Origin: Castor canadensis
Taxonomy: Eukaryota > Chordata > Mammalia > Rodentia > Castoridae
Direction of reading: 5' to 3'
DNA: 64,000 nucleotides
Assembly (NCBI RefSeq): GCF_047511655.1
Contig: NC_133401.1
Span: forward strand, 10,944,001-11,008,000
A program made the position numbers and the translations under genes. The notes beneath the pieces were generated by a model. It was not told where the DNA came from. It saw nothing but the letters and a program-made list of their open reading frames with translations, and made no database searches. Shown piece after piece: positions 10,269-24,529 of this stretch (its first letter is position 1; every line of letters starts with the position of its first letter).

Positions 10269-11394
10269 ACAAAATGGTTGATATTTTATTTTTTATTTTT
10301 CTTAATTCTATTAGCTCATAATAATAGTAATACTGGGGGATACCTTATTATATTTACCTATGTGCTTACAATATGTTTTAGTTACATTTACCTCCTCCAT
10401 CATTCTTCTTACCACCCACAGAAGATTCCCTTTTAGAACAATTTCAATGAGTTTCATTCTTTTGTTTTCATATATCCACCATATTAACCCTCATTCCCCT
10501 TTCCTATGCCCATCCCCGCACTAGTATCTACTCCCAGAAAAGAGCTATTTTTACTTCCTGCCTTTCATTTTTAAGCATATATTGATAATCCAAGGAGGCT
10601 TCACCTTGGTACTTCAAGCCTACATATATTGTGCTTTAATTAAATTAACCCCTTCCCCCATTACTTACTTATTTTCTACCACCATGCTCCCCTAATATTC
10701 AACAGCTTATAGTACAGTGCATTACATTATATTCTAATCATATATAGATGTGTTGTTTCAATATTTTTCACTCTCTAAAATTTTCTTTACTTCTCCCATC
10801 TCCTGTAGTTCCCTCAGACAGACTTATTAATACAATTTTGTTCTTCCTCTCATTATATATATGTATGTATGTATAAATATTTAATCATATATACATTTAA
10901 CTTATAGTTCTAACTTTCACATACGAAGGAAAACATGCAACCTTTGACTCTTTGAGCCTGGCTTAGTTTGCTTAACATGAAGATATTGGGTTCCATTCAT
11001 TCACCTGCAATCAACATAATTTCATTCTTCTTTGTGACTGAACAAAAGCCCATGGTGTATATATATACCACATTTTCTTAATCCATTTATCAGCCATGGG
11101 CCATCTGGGCAGCTTTCAAACTTGACTGGTAACAGCGCTGCAATAAACATGGATATGCAAATGCCTCTATCATACCCTGGAGCACGTTCCTTTGGATATA
11201 TAGCTAGGAGTATTATCTCTGGACCATATGGCAATTCTATTTTTAGCTTTTGAGGGACACCATATTGCTTTCCATAGGGATTGCACAAGGTAACGTTCCC
11301 ACCAACAGTGTAGAAGTGTTTCTTTTTCCCCACATTCTAACCAGCATTTCTTGTTGTTTGTGTTATTGATGATAACAAAATGGTTGATATTTTA
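10269..11394 (-). mobile_element. 5'-truncated older L1 with 20 bp target-site duplication
   Basis: The same 20 bases, acaaaatggttgatatttta, flank the element at 10,269-10,288 and 11,375-11,394. Inside, the plus strand starts with a T-rich tract (poly-A tail) and a C-rich stretch (3' UTR). Then comes antisense ORF2 C-terminal sequence (ccaccaacagtgtagaagtg, gcgctgcaataaacatgg). The minus frame at 11,022-11,333 is a decayed part of ORF2p. The insertion is truncated to about 1.1 kb and is more diverged than the other L1s here, yet the TSD is still perfect. Confidence 0.9.
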
Positions 11395-12011
11395 AAGTTT
11401 ATATTATACAATGGTAAATTTGATTCTATAGAAAATTCACCAATGAAGTCACCTCATTCCCCATCTGTATTGTTTAAATGACAGACCACTGTGTGTAATA
11501 ACAGCATTTTACTTCTGCTGTCATCTGGGTAAGATGAAGAACTTTAGTAGAATTAGATCTAAATATTAATTAATATAAATATATTAAAAGCAGCCTTTCA
11601 ATATATTTGAGATAAACACTTCTGTAGTCCCATACTTATTTAGCATTCACTATTTATGTCTATGTGTGTTCATACTTACAACTCTGAGGGCTTGTTCAAA
11701 ATTTTTATATCTCATCGGCACCCTTATTTTAGAGTAAGTTCTGGTCATTTTTCTCTCTTCTTAACATTTCCTGTAAATCCTCTCTTGCTAGAAACAACAG
11801 ATAAAAACTAGACTGGCAGCCGAAGAAAGGTTTCTATTGCAACCATGTGTGTCAGAAAAGAGGATTAGGTTCCTCATCCAAGAACAAACTGGGGACCCCT
11901 TTTCTCTGCAGACACACCTCCATTCTTCAGTAATGGAAAGTTTATACCTAGTTAGATTTCATCAGATAAGGGAAGAGTTTAATCCACTCTTAGCTCTAGG
12001 GGCATAATGAG

Positions 12012-12075
12012 CTCTCAAGACTCAAAGATTCCAATTTTGTTTTTCTAATTTAATTCCAAGTGTCAGGTTGGTATT
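12012..12075 (+). repeat. dispersed duplicate segment, copy A
   Basis: Matches 13,190-13,252 with about 5 differences over some 62 bases (core attttgtttttctaattta, then agtgtcaggttgg). Flanks do not match. Confidence 0.8.
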
Positions 12076-13189
12076 AGATACTGATCACATACATTTATTC
12101 ATTTAAAGAAGAATTTTGAAAAGCTAGATACCAATTGTATTCAAAATTTACTTGAAGCACAGTCTATTCAATCTTTCTCCTTCCCCCCCGACCTTTCTTG
12201 TAATTGCTTACATTTTTCTAATATAGAGGACCAAATTCCATATGAGAAATATGTGGATACAGTTACAATTCTCTAGCATGGCATCTTATGATGGGTGCAC
12301 TATAAGGACACGCAGTGAGGAATTATCAGTTGGATCCTGCCCTCGTGTGAGGTAGTGTTGAAGAATCATTAACATATTTGGGAAATTATAATAGTCATTA
12401 CATGATCTTTTATAACTTTGGCTTAATTCTAGTTCTACCACTTATTTTATGGCTGATAAAACTGGTCCAGATATTCAGTTTCTTATCCCAAACCATACAA
12501 CAAATAGGAAAAAGAATGAATATTAAAACCCTCAATCTCCAGTTGAGTGCTATATTTTACTGACAACTCTATAAAGGAGAGGAAGCTGAAGCTTGGACTC
12601 AGCTTGCAAATGGGGACAGGTTTCACATAGAGCTGCTTGCTTGTGTCCACCTTTAAGGTCAAAGCAAGTACCTGGCTTTTAAGAAGCTGATGCTGTCCTC
12701 TCCATCCCCAACATTAAAAGATGCTGCCTTTTCTTAGTCGTTTTTGGGAGAGTGAAAATTATCTTAGCATGAGAACAGTTGTCTGAAGGCTTGCCATGTA
12801 TTTTGGATGATGCTTAGTGGTTCTAAGGGAAACATCTGTTCCATTCTAGAAGATGCCATCCAACAAAAGCAAAGGAGAAACTAAGGTACTAACAGTGAAA
12901 GGAGATTTTTCTCAGAGTACTTTTTCCTTCGAATTGAAGAACACACTAAAGTTTTCATGTTAGCAGATTCAGCTTTTTGGCTTAAGGACTCTTGATTCTT
13001 CCTCCAGAGCAATGAAGGTATTATGATTGTGGTTAGCAAGAGGTGAGGAGGTAGATCTGACCAAGTGAGTCATATGGATCCACTGGTCCTCAGAAAACTG
13101 ACTCAGGTTTTCAGTGCAGCACCAGGAGAAGAACTGAGCATACAAGAATGTCAAAGACCCATGGGCACCTGCAAATATTTCATGTTTTC

Positions 13190-13252
13190 TCTCAAGTCTT
13201 AAAGATTCTAATTTTGTTTTTCTAATTTAATTCTAAGTGTCAGGTTGGAATT
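13190..13252 (+). repeat. dispersed duplicate segment, copy B
   Basis: Same orientation as copy A, about 1.18 kb downstream. No family recognised. Confidence 0.8.
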
Positions 13253-14075
13253 AACACTTTTTGAAACTACCATTTCAACTTTAGTGAACAGTCTCTAAGG
13301 AAGGTAGAGAATTGTTCCCTTAAGTAGATCTACAATAGAAAAAATTTTGGAGAATTGTAAGAAAGAGTTTCAGAGTTTCACATCCCCACTATTCCTCTGT
13401 AGTCTTGGGACACACATTCCATAGAGGAAGTAGAACGTTAAAATTAGCAATGTTAAACTTTAGAAAGAGTATTTTACTTTGTTGTCTCTCTTTGCATGGT
13501 GTCTCTTTTTTCAAGATGGCATGGCCTTAAAGGCAAGATTTGTGTGCTCTCCTCACACTTCTATTTTTAAATCATCTTAAGCACCCAGCTATTTCATAAC
13601 TGGGGTGAACAGGCTTCCCACTTCCAAGTTTAGGTTTTATGAAGAAAATATTGGCAAGGTCTGCAAAAAAGCTTCCTGAAATAGCTTTTGTATTGACTCT
13701 TTTCTGTTGTTTATAATCAAAGTACATTAGATTCCTTCCCATTCCTACATGTCTAGTGTGATTCTAGGGTCTAATTGTGACTACTGAAAGTCATATCTAA
13801 TGAATAGATCTTGATCTTTCTACAAAGAAGATCAAAAGATATTTTGATAGACTGTTAACCTTACTGTATCAGTGAAATTCCATTTCATCCAGAGTCCGAT
13901 GTACTTCCCAAAACCTACAGGTAACTACAATCAGCTATGATTTTCTTTACTTTTTTACCTTAATAAATAGATCTGAGCATGGACTTGGAGAGATTTAGAT
14001 TTAGGAAAGATAGAGAAGATGAAACCTTCCAGCTAACCGTGAACATAAACTAGCTTCATTCTCTTGTGGTAGGCA

Positions 14076-14196
14076 TTTTTTGTTTGTTTCCAGACAGGGT
14101 TTCACTGTGTGGCCCAGGATGATCTCAAACTTATGATCCTCCTATCTCAGCTTCCTGAATGCTGGGGTTGCAGGCATGAACTCCCATGTCTGGCAC
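14076..14196 (-). mobile_element. B1-like (7SL-derived) SINE
   Basis: Minus-orientation B1/Alu-type monomer: T-rich tail, gacagggtttcactgtgtgg, ctcagcttcctgaatgctgg, ggttgcaggcatgaactccc. Confidence 0.75.
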
Positions 14197-15364
14197 TGAA
14201 CTTGTCTTCATCCTCTCTAGCTGCTTTAGGTAGAAGTTCCCTTAGCTAAGTTCTGCTTGTTTGTTTGTTCATTTGCTTTGTCAGAAATGTACTTACTATT
14301 TTATAATTGGCAATCACAATGACTTCCATGACAGCTGCTAGCCTAAGAGAGAGTTCTTGGAGAAAGCTACCTAACGGGCCTTTGGGAGAAGAATGGAGTC
14401 CACCCATAGGTTGGTAGGTGTGAGAAAGAGGTATATCGAGGGGCAGAAAGGATAAATACTGTCTCTCTTCTTTCACTGTCTAAGGTTTTGATATTTGTGA
14501 CCACCTCTTTGCTGAACCTCACGGTCAAGGAACATGATTTATTTGGCATGTAAATACCAGTGCTTCCCCCAAGACAGAAGCACAGAACAAGATGAAAATG
14601 TTAGATGGCGAACCTGTAAGATCTGAAAGAAGTCCTCAGTAACTACTATCCACTTGCAGAACTGGAAATATAACTGTAAAAATGTGGAAAAATACAAATC
14701 TAACCTTCTGGAAGGCAAGACATTCATCATCTCATACTTAGCAGAGTACATGGCACATGAGAGAGGAGTTCAAAAATATTGACAGGTTGATGGGTTAAAT
14801 AAGCAAATGAGCACATGTGAGGAGGAGGAGAGCCTTGTGCAGGGGTACATTTTAACTATATACAATATGGGGAATTGAGGGGGTGAAAGATTTTTTGAGC
14901 CTTAATATAAACTCTGGGAGCATTTTAAAATTCTCTAATATATGCTTTCTTTCTTGTAGTTTGTTCTCTCCATTAAAAATTGTAGTGCATATAATATTCT
15001 GATTACTCAAGGGCTATTACTTAGCTTCCAACTGCTGTTTTATACATAAATCTAAATTCTAATCTTCTTCCATTTTGTTTCCCTTTCTGTTTGCTCAAAT
15101 CCCTGTGGGATGAAATAGCATTCCTGTGATGGGTAAAATAATTTCTATAGAAATTATTGAAAACACAGTTTTTGTAAACACTATGTGAAGATTTTATTTA
15201 TTTCTAGATTCAGCCCTGTGCTTGCACTATCTCCCTACTTATTGTCAAGTTCTCTTCTGGCCTGCATCTCTTTCAAGGATCTGTCCATATCAGCCCTGCA
15301 TGCAAGAGGGTAAAAGTCTCTGAGACAGTGGGAAGTGACAGAGAAGAGACTGTGTTTCAGGAAG
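14197..15364. other. no recognised gene
   Basis: Unique-looking DNA. A 22 bp perfect palindrome (left half aataatttcta) sits at 15,137-15,158. Open frames at 14,246-14,751 show no family features. Confidence 0.45.
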
Positions 15365-15530
15365 TAGTGGGCATGCTTGAAAGAACACTGGACTTGATTC
15401 TCAGTCCTGGCCCTGCCATAACTAAGGAAGTGACCTTCAAGAGGCCTTTACTTCTATGCCCATTTTGTTACCTGCAGAAATGGAAATTGTTGAACCTGAT
15501 GGCACTCAAAGTTCCTTTCAGCCCTTGACT
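15365..15530 (+). repeat. MIR SINE
   Basis: ctggacttgattctcagtcc, ccctgccataactaaggaag and the later attttgttacctgcagaaatg follow the MIR order. Diverged. Confidence 0.55.
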
Positions 15531-16174
15531 AAATGAGCTTAGGCTTATATGGGTTCTGTGTTTGCAACCCAAAAATCCCCCAGTACTTTGGGAATAGGCT
15601 TACAGGTTGGCAAGCTAAATATGTCCTCCCATTTTTATTTATGGCACCACTGGTACCTGAGTGATTCTCCAATTATATTGTGAATCTGTGTCTTGGGTAG
15701 TCCTGTGCTGAAGAATGGAACCAAATTGTGACTAACTTGAACAGAGTGTTGTTAGTGAGAATATCATTAGATAATAGATAGAGAACAAATGCAGAACACC
15801 AAGTCTTTTCATATTATCACACACATTCTCTGAGATGGAGAGTGGGACCATTTGGGAGTTGGTGTCTGGGAAGAACCTGGAGGCAGAGGAGGATCTGGAA
15901 GGGATGGGAGAACCATTTGACTCTAAAGGTGGTCAGATAAGGTGTTAAAATCTTATTCATTTATGCAAAAATTGTTTCATGCAAGCTTACTGCACTATCA
16001 TAAAGATAAAGGTTAAAAGGTAATTTTTCTGTCACCATAAATATGACATGATACTTCTTAGATGTTATTACAAGTATCACTGTCATTTCCTACTTTCCAA
16101 TCTCTCCTTCCTTTCCACTCTCTCTCCTTCCTTCCCTCCCTGATTGAAATTTTTCTCAAACTTACTGATCATGT
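15531..16174. other. no recognised feature
   Basis: Nothing supported beyond a T/C-rich run near 16,090-16,140. Confidence 0.45.
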
Positions 16175-16429
16175 AATTTTTTTGGCAGAACTGAGGTTCA
16201 AACTCAGGCACTTGTGCTTGTTAAGCAGGTGCTACTACTTGAGCCATGCCCCCAGCCCTTTTTGCTGCAGGTATTTTTAAAATAAGCTCTCAGTTTATGC
16301 CTGGGCCAGCTTGGATCACAATCCTCCTATTTACATTTCTTGCATGTCTGGGATGACACAGAGGCTGGGATTATAGACAAGAGCCACAAGGAACTGGAAA
16401 TACAGGCATGAGCCACCTTGCCCAGCTTG
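16175..16429 (-). mobile_element. dimeric B1-ID SINE
   Basis: On the minus strand a B1-like 7SL monomer (gctgggcaaggtggctcatg ... ataatcccagcctctg) is followed by a tRNA-like ID unit (gctgggggcatggctcaag ... gagtttgaacctcag) and an A-rich tail. Fused B1-ID SINEs are known from several rodent lineages and are the main clue to the host. Confidence 0.8.
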
Positions 16430-16689
16430 ATCTTCTATTGCCAATACAGTCCAGTCAAGATACTGATGCTGCTTGGAAAATTGAAACATGGATGCCACAC
16501 CATGGAGAAGCTGAGTATTGCAGGGGAGACATTTGTAAACTTAACTAAAATACAGCAGGATAGGTGCCATTCTAAAGAATAGACAGGATAGTGTTAACTC
16601 AAGTGCCCCAGTTTTTAAGCATTGTAAAATGAGTGGCTCAGAAAAATCTCACAACATCACTGACAGATGAAGAACACATTTCTTGGGGC

Positions 16690-17005
16690 CTAGTATGAAT
16701 GTGACTTATCCCCCAAAGTTCATTTATTGGGAGGTGGTGGAATCTTTAAGGGGTGAAGCCTATCAAGGGAGTTCTTTAGGTTAGTGTGGTCATGCCTCCA
16801 GAAGAGATTGTGAGACCCCAGACTCTCTGGATTTCTGTTGGATGGTAAGATCTCTGCCTCTCAGAGGCAGCCCTGCCATCTATCATGAGGTCCTCACCAG
16901 TGCTGAGCTGATGCCAACATTGTCTCCTTGACTGTGATCTAAATAAACCTTTTCTTTATAAAGTTACCTGCCTCAGGTATTTCATTAAAATCATGAAAAA
17001 CAGAC
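16690..17005 (+). mobile_element. ERVL-MaLR LTR (MST/MLT1-like)
   Basis: Pattern of a MaLR LTR: ttattgggaggtggtggaat, ggggtgaagcctatc, then tctaaataaaccttttct (AATAAA 16,942-16,947), ctcaggtatttca. Diverged; subfamily not resolved. Confidence 0.6.
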
Positions 17006-17639
17006 TCTTATGGTTGATATACACAACTTTGACACTAGCTTTAGCCATGTCATTGCTTCTATTGTCACTGCTATTTATCACCCCAGTAAGAACAAGAATC
17101 TATCAGGCTTAGGGCAACATAGGTTACAGGACATGGAACTGTGGTTTCTCCTCAAACAATAACATCCTTTTCAAGCTCATTTTATCCCTTTTGTCCTGGA
17201 ACTACTTGAGAATCAAAGAGGAAAGAACAGAAGTGGGGAGGTTCTAGCTCTGATCTCTTCACACTAAGAAGATCCCACTGCAATCTTGTTGCCTCTCCTT
17301 CTGCTTAAATCAATAAGGAGGTCTCCATTCTTAGAATGCTCATAGATTCTTCCACTTCTCCAATTATCTGACATTTAATACCAGGATAAGGTGAAGTGGG
17401 ACAGAGTAGGGAGATAGAATATAGGAATATAATCACTGATTCTTGATGGGTTGGTCTTTTGTATTTACTCAGCTGGCAAATACTTTTTGGTGTCTGTCAG
17501 GCTAGGAACCACACTAAGCACATAAAGCTGGACAAGATATTATCCTCACTCTTCAGTTCCTCACCTTAATGGGAGAGACTGCAAAAAGCAAGTGGAATTT
17601 CAGGAGGAACATCTTCATATTGTGAAGACTTTTTGGTTT
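17006..17639. other. no recognised feature
   Basis: Nothing supported. Confidence 0.45.
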
Positions 17640-17770
17640 TCTTAAATCACACTTTATGGGCAGATCTAATCCTATCATGTATTATTTACATGACCTGGAT
17701 CTGTTTTTTATGGATTCTGGGCCTCAGTTTCCTCATCTGAAAGTGGGGCCAAAGGTTAACAAGTTCTCCA
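17640..17770 (+). repeat. MIR fragment
   Basis: ctgggcctcagtttcctcat followed by ctgaaagtgggg is the MIR 3' core. Confidence 0.55.
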
Positions 17771-18089
17771 AGTTTCCTGGCAGCTTAAAATGAATATGGA
17801 GGTTTGAGGAAGGTGCTGAGTAGAATTTGGAGCTCCAGAGAGGAACATGGTACTCTTAGAGAAGAGACAGTTGCATTGATATGAAGATGGTGTGGAGAAC
17901 GGTGGAGGCAAGAAGAACAGGAACTCACATACCTACCTGCTTACATACTTGTGTCCCTCAGTGGATCCTCAATCAACAGTCAGAATGAACCTTTCAAATG
18001 TAGGTCAGACTGCAGTGGATCCTTTGCTCAAAACCCTCCAGCAAATTTCCCTGTCCTTTGGAAAAAAATCCAAGTTCCTTACCAGCACC
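17771..18089. other. no recognised feature
   Basis: Nothing supported; the 17,892-18,098 open frame has no family features. Confidence 0.45.
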
Positions 18090-18462
18090 AAGTATTAGTC
18101 TGTTTTTTGTTAGTATACCAAAATATCTGAGGCAGGCTATTTTATAAAGAAAAGGAATTTACTTTGGCTCACAGTTCTGGAGATTCAAAATTAAGAGGCC
18201 GGTCTGGTGATTATCTTCTTGTTGCAGAGACCCAGCACAGTGCAGAGCATCACATAGCAAGCAGTGCATATGTGTCTGTCTGGCCTCTCCCCCTCTTCTT
18301 AAAAGGCCACCATGATTCAATCATGCAGCTGACCTTATCTAATCCTAATAATCTCTCACAGGCCCTATCCTAGTCAGATTAAGTTTCTACCCTTTTAATA
18401 CTTCACAATAAAGATTCAATTTCAACACATGAAACTTTGAGGGAAACTCAAACTATATGCAA
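18090..18462 (-). mobile_element. ERVL-MaLR LTR (MST/THE1-like)
   Basis: Reverse-complement MaLR LTR: attagtctgttttttgttag, ttataaagaaaaggaattta, tttggctcacagttctggag, and at the far end gaaactcaaactatatgc. The open frame at 18,164-18,373 lies inside it and is not a gene. Confidence 0.65.
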
Positions 18463-18847
18463 ACTCTTGTCGTGTATACAATCTGAATGCTCTGCTTTTC
18501 CATCACAATCTTCCTTTCTAGCTCTTTCTTCATTGCCTTTCCCCTGGCTTCTTCTGCTTCACACACAATTGCTTGCCTTCCTGAGTCCTCAAGACTTATA
18601 ACCACCTAATATATTTTATTGTATTTTTCCTGCTTTAGAATATAAGCAAGCACTTTTGTCTATCTGTATCCCCCAAGTCATCATGGCTGATAACATACCT
18701 GTTGAATGAGTTCCCTCAGCTGACAGATAAGGTGGAACTAAGATCAAAGAGAAAAGCAAATGAGGTAAAAAACTGCTCTGTAGAAGGAGATTCTGGATGA
18801 GCAGGTGCAACAGATCGTCTGTCTGTGCCTCAATGGTTCATGCAGTA
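18463..18847. other. no recognised feature
   Basis: Nothing supported. Confidence 0.4.
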
Positions 18848-19238
18848 GATAGAATAATGGACCCCCAAAGTGGTCTATATCCTAACCCAAGAACTGTGGC
18901 AAAAACAACTGCAGAAGTGATTAAGCAAAAAGTCTTGAGATGAGAGATTATCCTGGTTTAGATGGGTGAACCCAATATAAACACAGAGGTGGCAGAAGGT
19001 CAGAGTCAGAGAAGGAAATGCGATGCTGGGAACAGAGGTTGGGAGATAGAATGGGGTCATGAGCCAAGAAATGCAAATGGCAAAGGAAAAGATGAATTCT
19101 CCCCCTGGAGCTTCCAGAAGGAATCCAGCCCTGCCAACACCTTGGTTTAGGACTACAAGTGTCAGGAACTATACAATAATAAATTTGCATTGCTTTTAGG
19201 CCTCCAAGTTTGTGGCAATGTTAAAGTAACAATAGCTT
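18848..19238 (+). mobile_element. ERVL-MaLR LTR (MLT1-like)
   Basis: MLT1 signature strings in order: gaagtgattaagcaaaaagt, gagattatcctggtttagat, gtcagagtcagagaaggaaa, agccctgccaacaccttgg, aataaatttgcattgctttt (AATAAA 19,178-19,183), caagtttgtggcaatg. Open frames on both strands here are LTR sequence. Confidence 0.75.
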
Positions 19239-19814
19239 GAATAACTTGAATACAAGTTCTGCTTACTGCACCTTAAAAGAAAATGTTGGGCAAGTGAGGC
19301 AGAGACAATTTGCTAAGTCATTATCAATAAATAGCTACCAAACAACTTGTCCCCCCATGTTTTGGTGGAAAATTGCTCTGGACATTGTATACTAAGACCA
19401 CATACTAAGTCTTACTGAGAACCATCCTAATTCCTGCACTCATGAAGCTTACACAGTAGCAGTATGGCTATGGTTAGTGGATGGTGAGTCCTGAATACAA
19501 TAGGGTGGAATTTGTGCCTCACCTAAGACAGAAGCTTGGGCCTCTGCAGCAGGAAGTGGAAGCTTCCAACCTGAGATGTTTCTAACAGAAAACAATATTT
19601 CTATCCCTACCTCTGTCACACAGGAAGTGCCATACTTTCAAAAAGCCCCCAACCAAGACTCACATGGGAATTCATCTCACTTATGAAAAGGACTTTAAAA
19701 GGCAGTTAAGTCAGGGCTGTTGGGCAATGCTGACACCCAATGTTCTTGGCCACATTACTGGGTTCAGTAGGTGCCTTTTGGTGGTTGGCCTAACTTCAAT
19801 TACTCCTCTCCTTA
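19239..19814. other. no recognised feature
   Basis: Nothing supported. Confidence 0.45.
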
Positions 19815-19885
19815 ATTTCTCTACTGCATGATGTATTCACTCATTTATCAATCAACTCAACCAACATTTACTAAACACATTGACA
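19815..19885 (-). repeat. L2 or MIR 3' tail fragment
   Basis: attcactcatttatcaatca then accaacatttactaaacac resembles the reversed terminal L2/MIR motif. Confidence 0.45.
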
Positions 19886-20639
19886 TATCTTTTAGGAAAG
19901 GAAACAGAAAGGATATGAAAGGGGAACTTTCATGTCTTCACATAATTTTTTAAAGCAGTGGCTATCAGAGAAGGTGTGTGTTTTTCTTTAATTTGGGTTT
20001 TTTTCTGTGTTTTCTTAATTTAAAAAAACAGGAAAATATTTTCTGAAAACTACTCTGAGGCAGAGGCTGAAGACAAGAAGGAAGTTGTAAATTACGCACA
20101 CACAACTTAATAGGGTGATGAATGAACAGATTTCCCCCACTACAAGTGTCATCAGGGAAGCAAGCAGCTTTCCTGTCTAGAGGACAGCATTGGGGTGGAG
20201 AGGATCAAGTAGATAATCCTCAAAGTAGCATTGCCACTGAGTTGCTGGTCATTATCAAGGTTTGGGCCTATAGGCTGTACCAAACTAGCTGAGTTGCAGG
20301 TGCTTTTCTCCCTCAATTTCCCTTCTCTCTTGGTGTCCTTCACCCCACTGTTCCCTTCTCTCACTGCCTCTCATGCCCTGGCATGATGCAGGCTTTTTCA
20401 GCTCTTTCCCAGGAGTCTATTTAGAGCCAGCATCCTATGCAACTCATGAGGAGTCACAAGCTCATGAAGAGATAGGAGGAGAAACTTGGAAAAAAACCAA
20501 TGATACACATGGGCAAAGCCAAGGAGGGAGATATGCATGTTTTCATTAGTTTTCCCAAAACAGGATGCTCTAACACACTTTCTAGAATCCAGTGTGCTCC
20601 TTCTAATGTACATGAAGACACAAAACCATGTGAAATACA
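19886..20639. other. no recognised gene
   Basis: Open frames on both strands between 20,152 and 20,829 overlap each other and show no domain; I treat them as chance. Confidence 0.45.
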
Positions 20640-20840
20640 TGCTTCTCCCAAGATGGAGATGTACCCTCCAGTGTCTCTCAAAGCCCTGGCCTGTATTTCA
20701 CAGTCTCTCTCATCCCTTCTCCTGACTGTATGGACCCCTAATATCTTCTGGAGCAGTGACCAGTCTTTCTGGAGGTTGTATGGCATGAACAACCCTGTGC
20801 ACAGAGAGTGCTCAGTAAATGATTGCTAAACTGAATAGAA
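20640..20840 (+). repeat. L2 3' end fragment (weak)
   Basis: The end gagtgctcagtaaatgattg then ctaaactgaat is the characteristic L2/MIR terminus. The body is diverged, so the left limit is approximate. Confidence 0.45.
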
Positions 20841-21502
20841 TAAAGCCCTTTTGGTTCTAGTTTGGGCAAACCTTGAAACTTTTAAAGTCCAACTTTCATT
20901 TTGAAAAGATTTAAAAATGGTTTTTAATTTAACTTTTTTCCTTCTAAAAGCATAAAAATGTTTCCATAATTCTCAAATAAATATTCAGTTATGCTTTCAG
21001 TGTGATTTGGTAGTCCAAGGAGGGGTGCAGGCTGAGTACATCGTACAGACGCTCTTATAATCTATCCTCTAGCTTTACTTGTGTGTGACGGATCACAGAG
21101 TAAGCGGGAACCATGCTCCAAAGCTCTAAATTGTGCAGAAAATGTTATTTTTCACACAACAGTCACAGAAAGTGGTCCTGCACGAGGTCACTTGCAGACT
21201 GAAGCAAGCATCTATGTTTGGATGGGAGGGAGGAATGGTGAGGTTACTGTAACTTGCTGCACAGAGCACCCAGTGTCCAGGACTTAGCCAGGACACAGGT
21301 GGTGTTCCCATGCTGGAAAATTAGGGCGGTGGGAGCAGTGCCCAGGCTTTATATTCACTTTATCTACCGTGAGGGCTTGCAAGAACTCTTTGAATAGTAA
21401 CACTGTTTAGGTACCCCTTTATGAGGCAACTCTTAATTTTTTTATATTTAAATCAAACAAGTGACAAAGGTACATCTTTGTGCCAGTTCATACCATGCTG
21501 GA
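20841..21502. other. no recognised feature
   Basis: Nothing supported; open frames 21,081-21,311 overlap on opposite strands. Confidence 0.45.
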
Positions 21503-21593
21503 CTTTTTTTTTTTTGGTAGTATCGGGGTTTGAACTCAGGGTATCATGCTTGCTACGCAGGCTCTCTACCAATTGAGCCACTTCAGTAGCCCA
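21503..21593 (-). mobile_element. ID-like SINE
   Basis: Poly-T tail, tatcggggtttgaactcagg, tgcttgctacgcaggctctc, aattgagccac. It abuts the poly-A end of the YY1 pseudogene. Confidence 0.8.
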
Positions 21594-21599
21594 GGCTTG

Positions 21600-23880
<2,281 letters not shown>

Positions 23881-24011
23881 GTTTTTGATAAGCAATTGGT
23901 GACAGTTGTTTTCCTTGGCAGGGACAGCTGATTCTGCAACTGTCAGGAGTTTCCAGTTCTCCAGAGGAATTGCAACATACTACTCAATGTTCTGAAAGGG
24001 ACCTATTTATT
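23881..24011. other. no recognised feature
   Basis: Short unique stretch between the YY1 retrocopy and L1-A. Confidence 0.4.
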
Positions 24012-24529
24012 CATCTCATTTTATTTTTTATTATTCATTTTTTCATATGTGCATACATTGTTTGGGTCATTTCTCCCCCCACCCCACTCCCGCACCCTAT
24101 CCCCTCTTTGTCCCTCAGTTCCAGGCAGGTCCTGTTCTGCCTTTATCACTAAGTTTGTTGAAGAAAAGAGACAAGCATAATAAGGAAGACAAACTGTTTT
24201 TGCTAGTTGAGTTACAGATAGCTATACAGAAATATTCCTAGCATTGCTTTCATGTACATGTGTTATGACCCATGTTGATTCATCTCTAAGTGATCTTTAC
24301 ACTGGTTACTGATCCCCAACTCATGATAACCTCTGTCACTTTAAGGTTTCTGTATTAGCTCCTCTGGAGTGGGGACATCAAATGCTTTCATGTTTTGGGT
24401 TTTCTACCTATTTTTATATCACCCATATGTGCTCTCCCCTTGTCATGTGATCCCAGTCCAACCACATTGCTGCATTTGCCCTAGATCTAAAGTCCGCATA
24501 TGAAGGAGAACATACAATTTTTGGTCTTC

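Larger units (their letters stand above)
11395..14075. other. no recognised gene; contains a dispersed 62 bp duplication
   Basis: Unique-looking DNA. The only structure I see is a pair of similar segments (12,012-12,075 and 13,190-13,252), listed separately. Short open frames (12,378-12,563; 12,969-13,154) resemble no family. Confidence 0.5.

Noticed and set aside
20398-20829. Overlapping open frames of about 110 codons on both strands
   Set aside because: No domain or composition signal; part overlaps a weak L2-like end.
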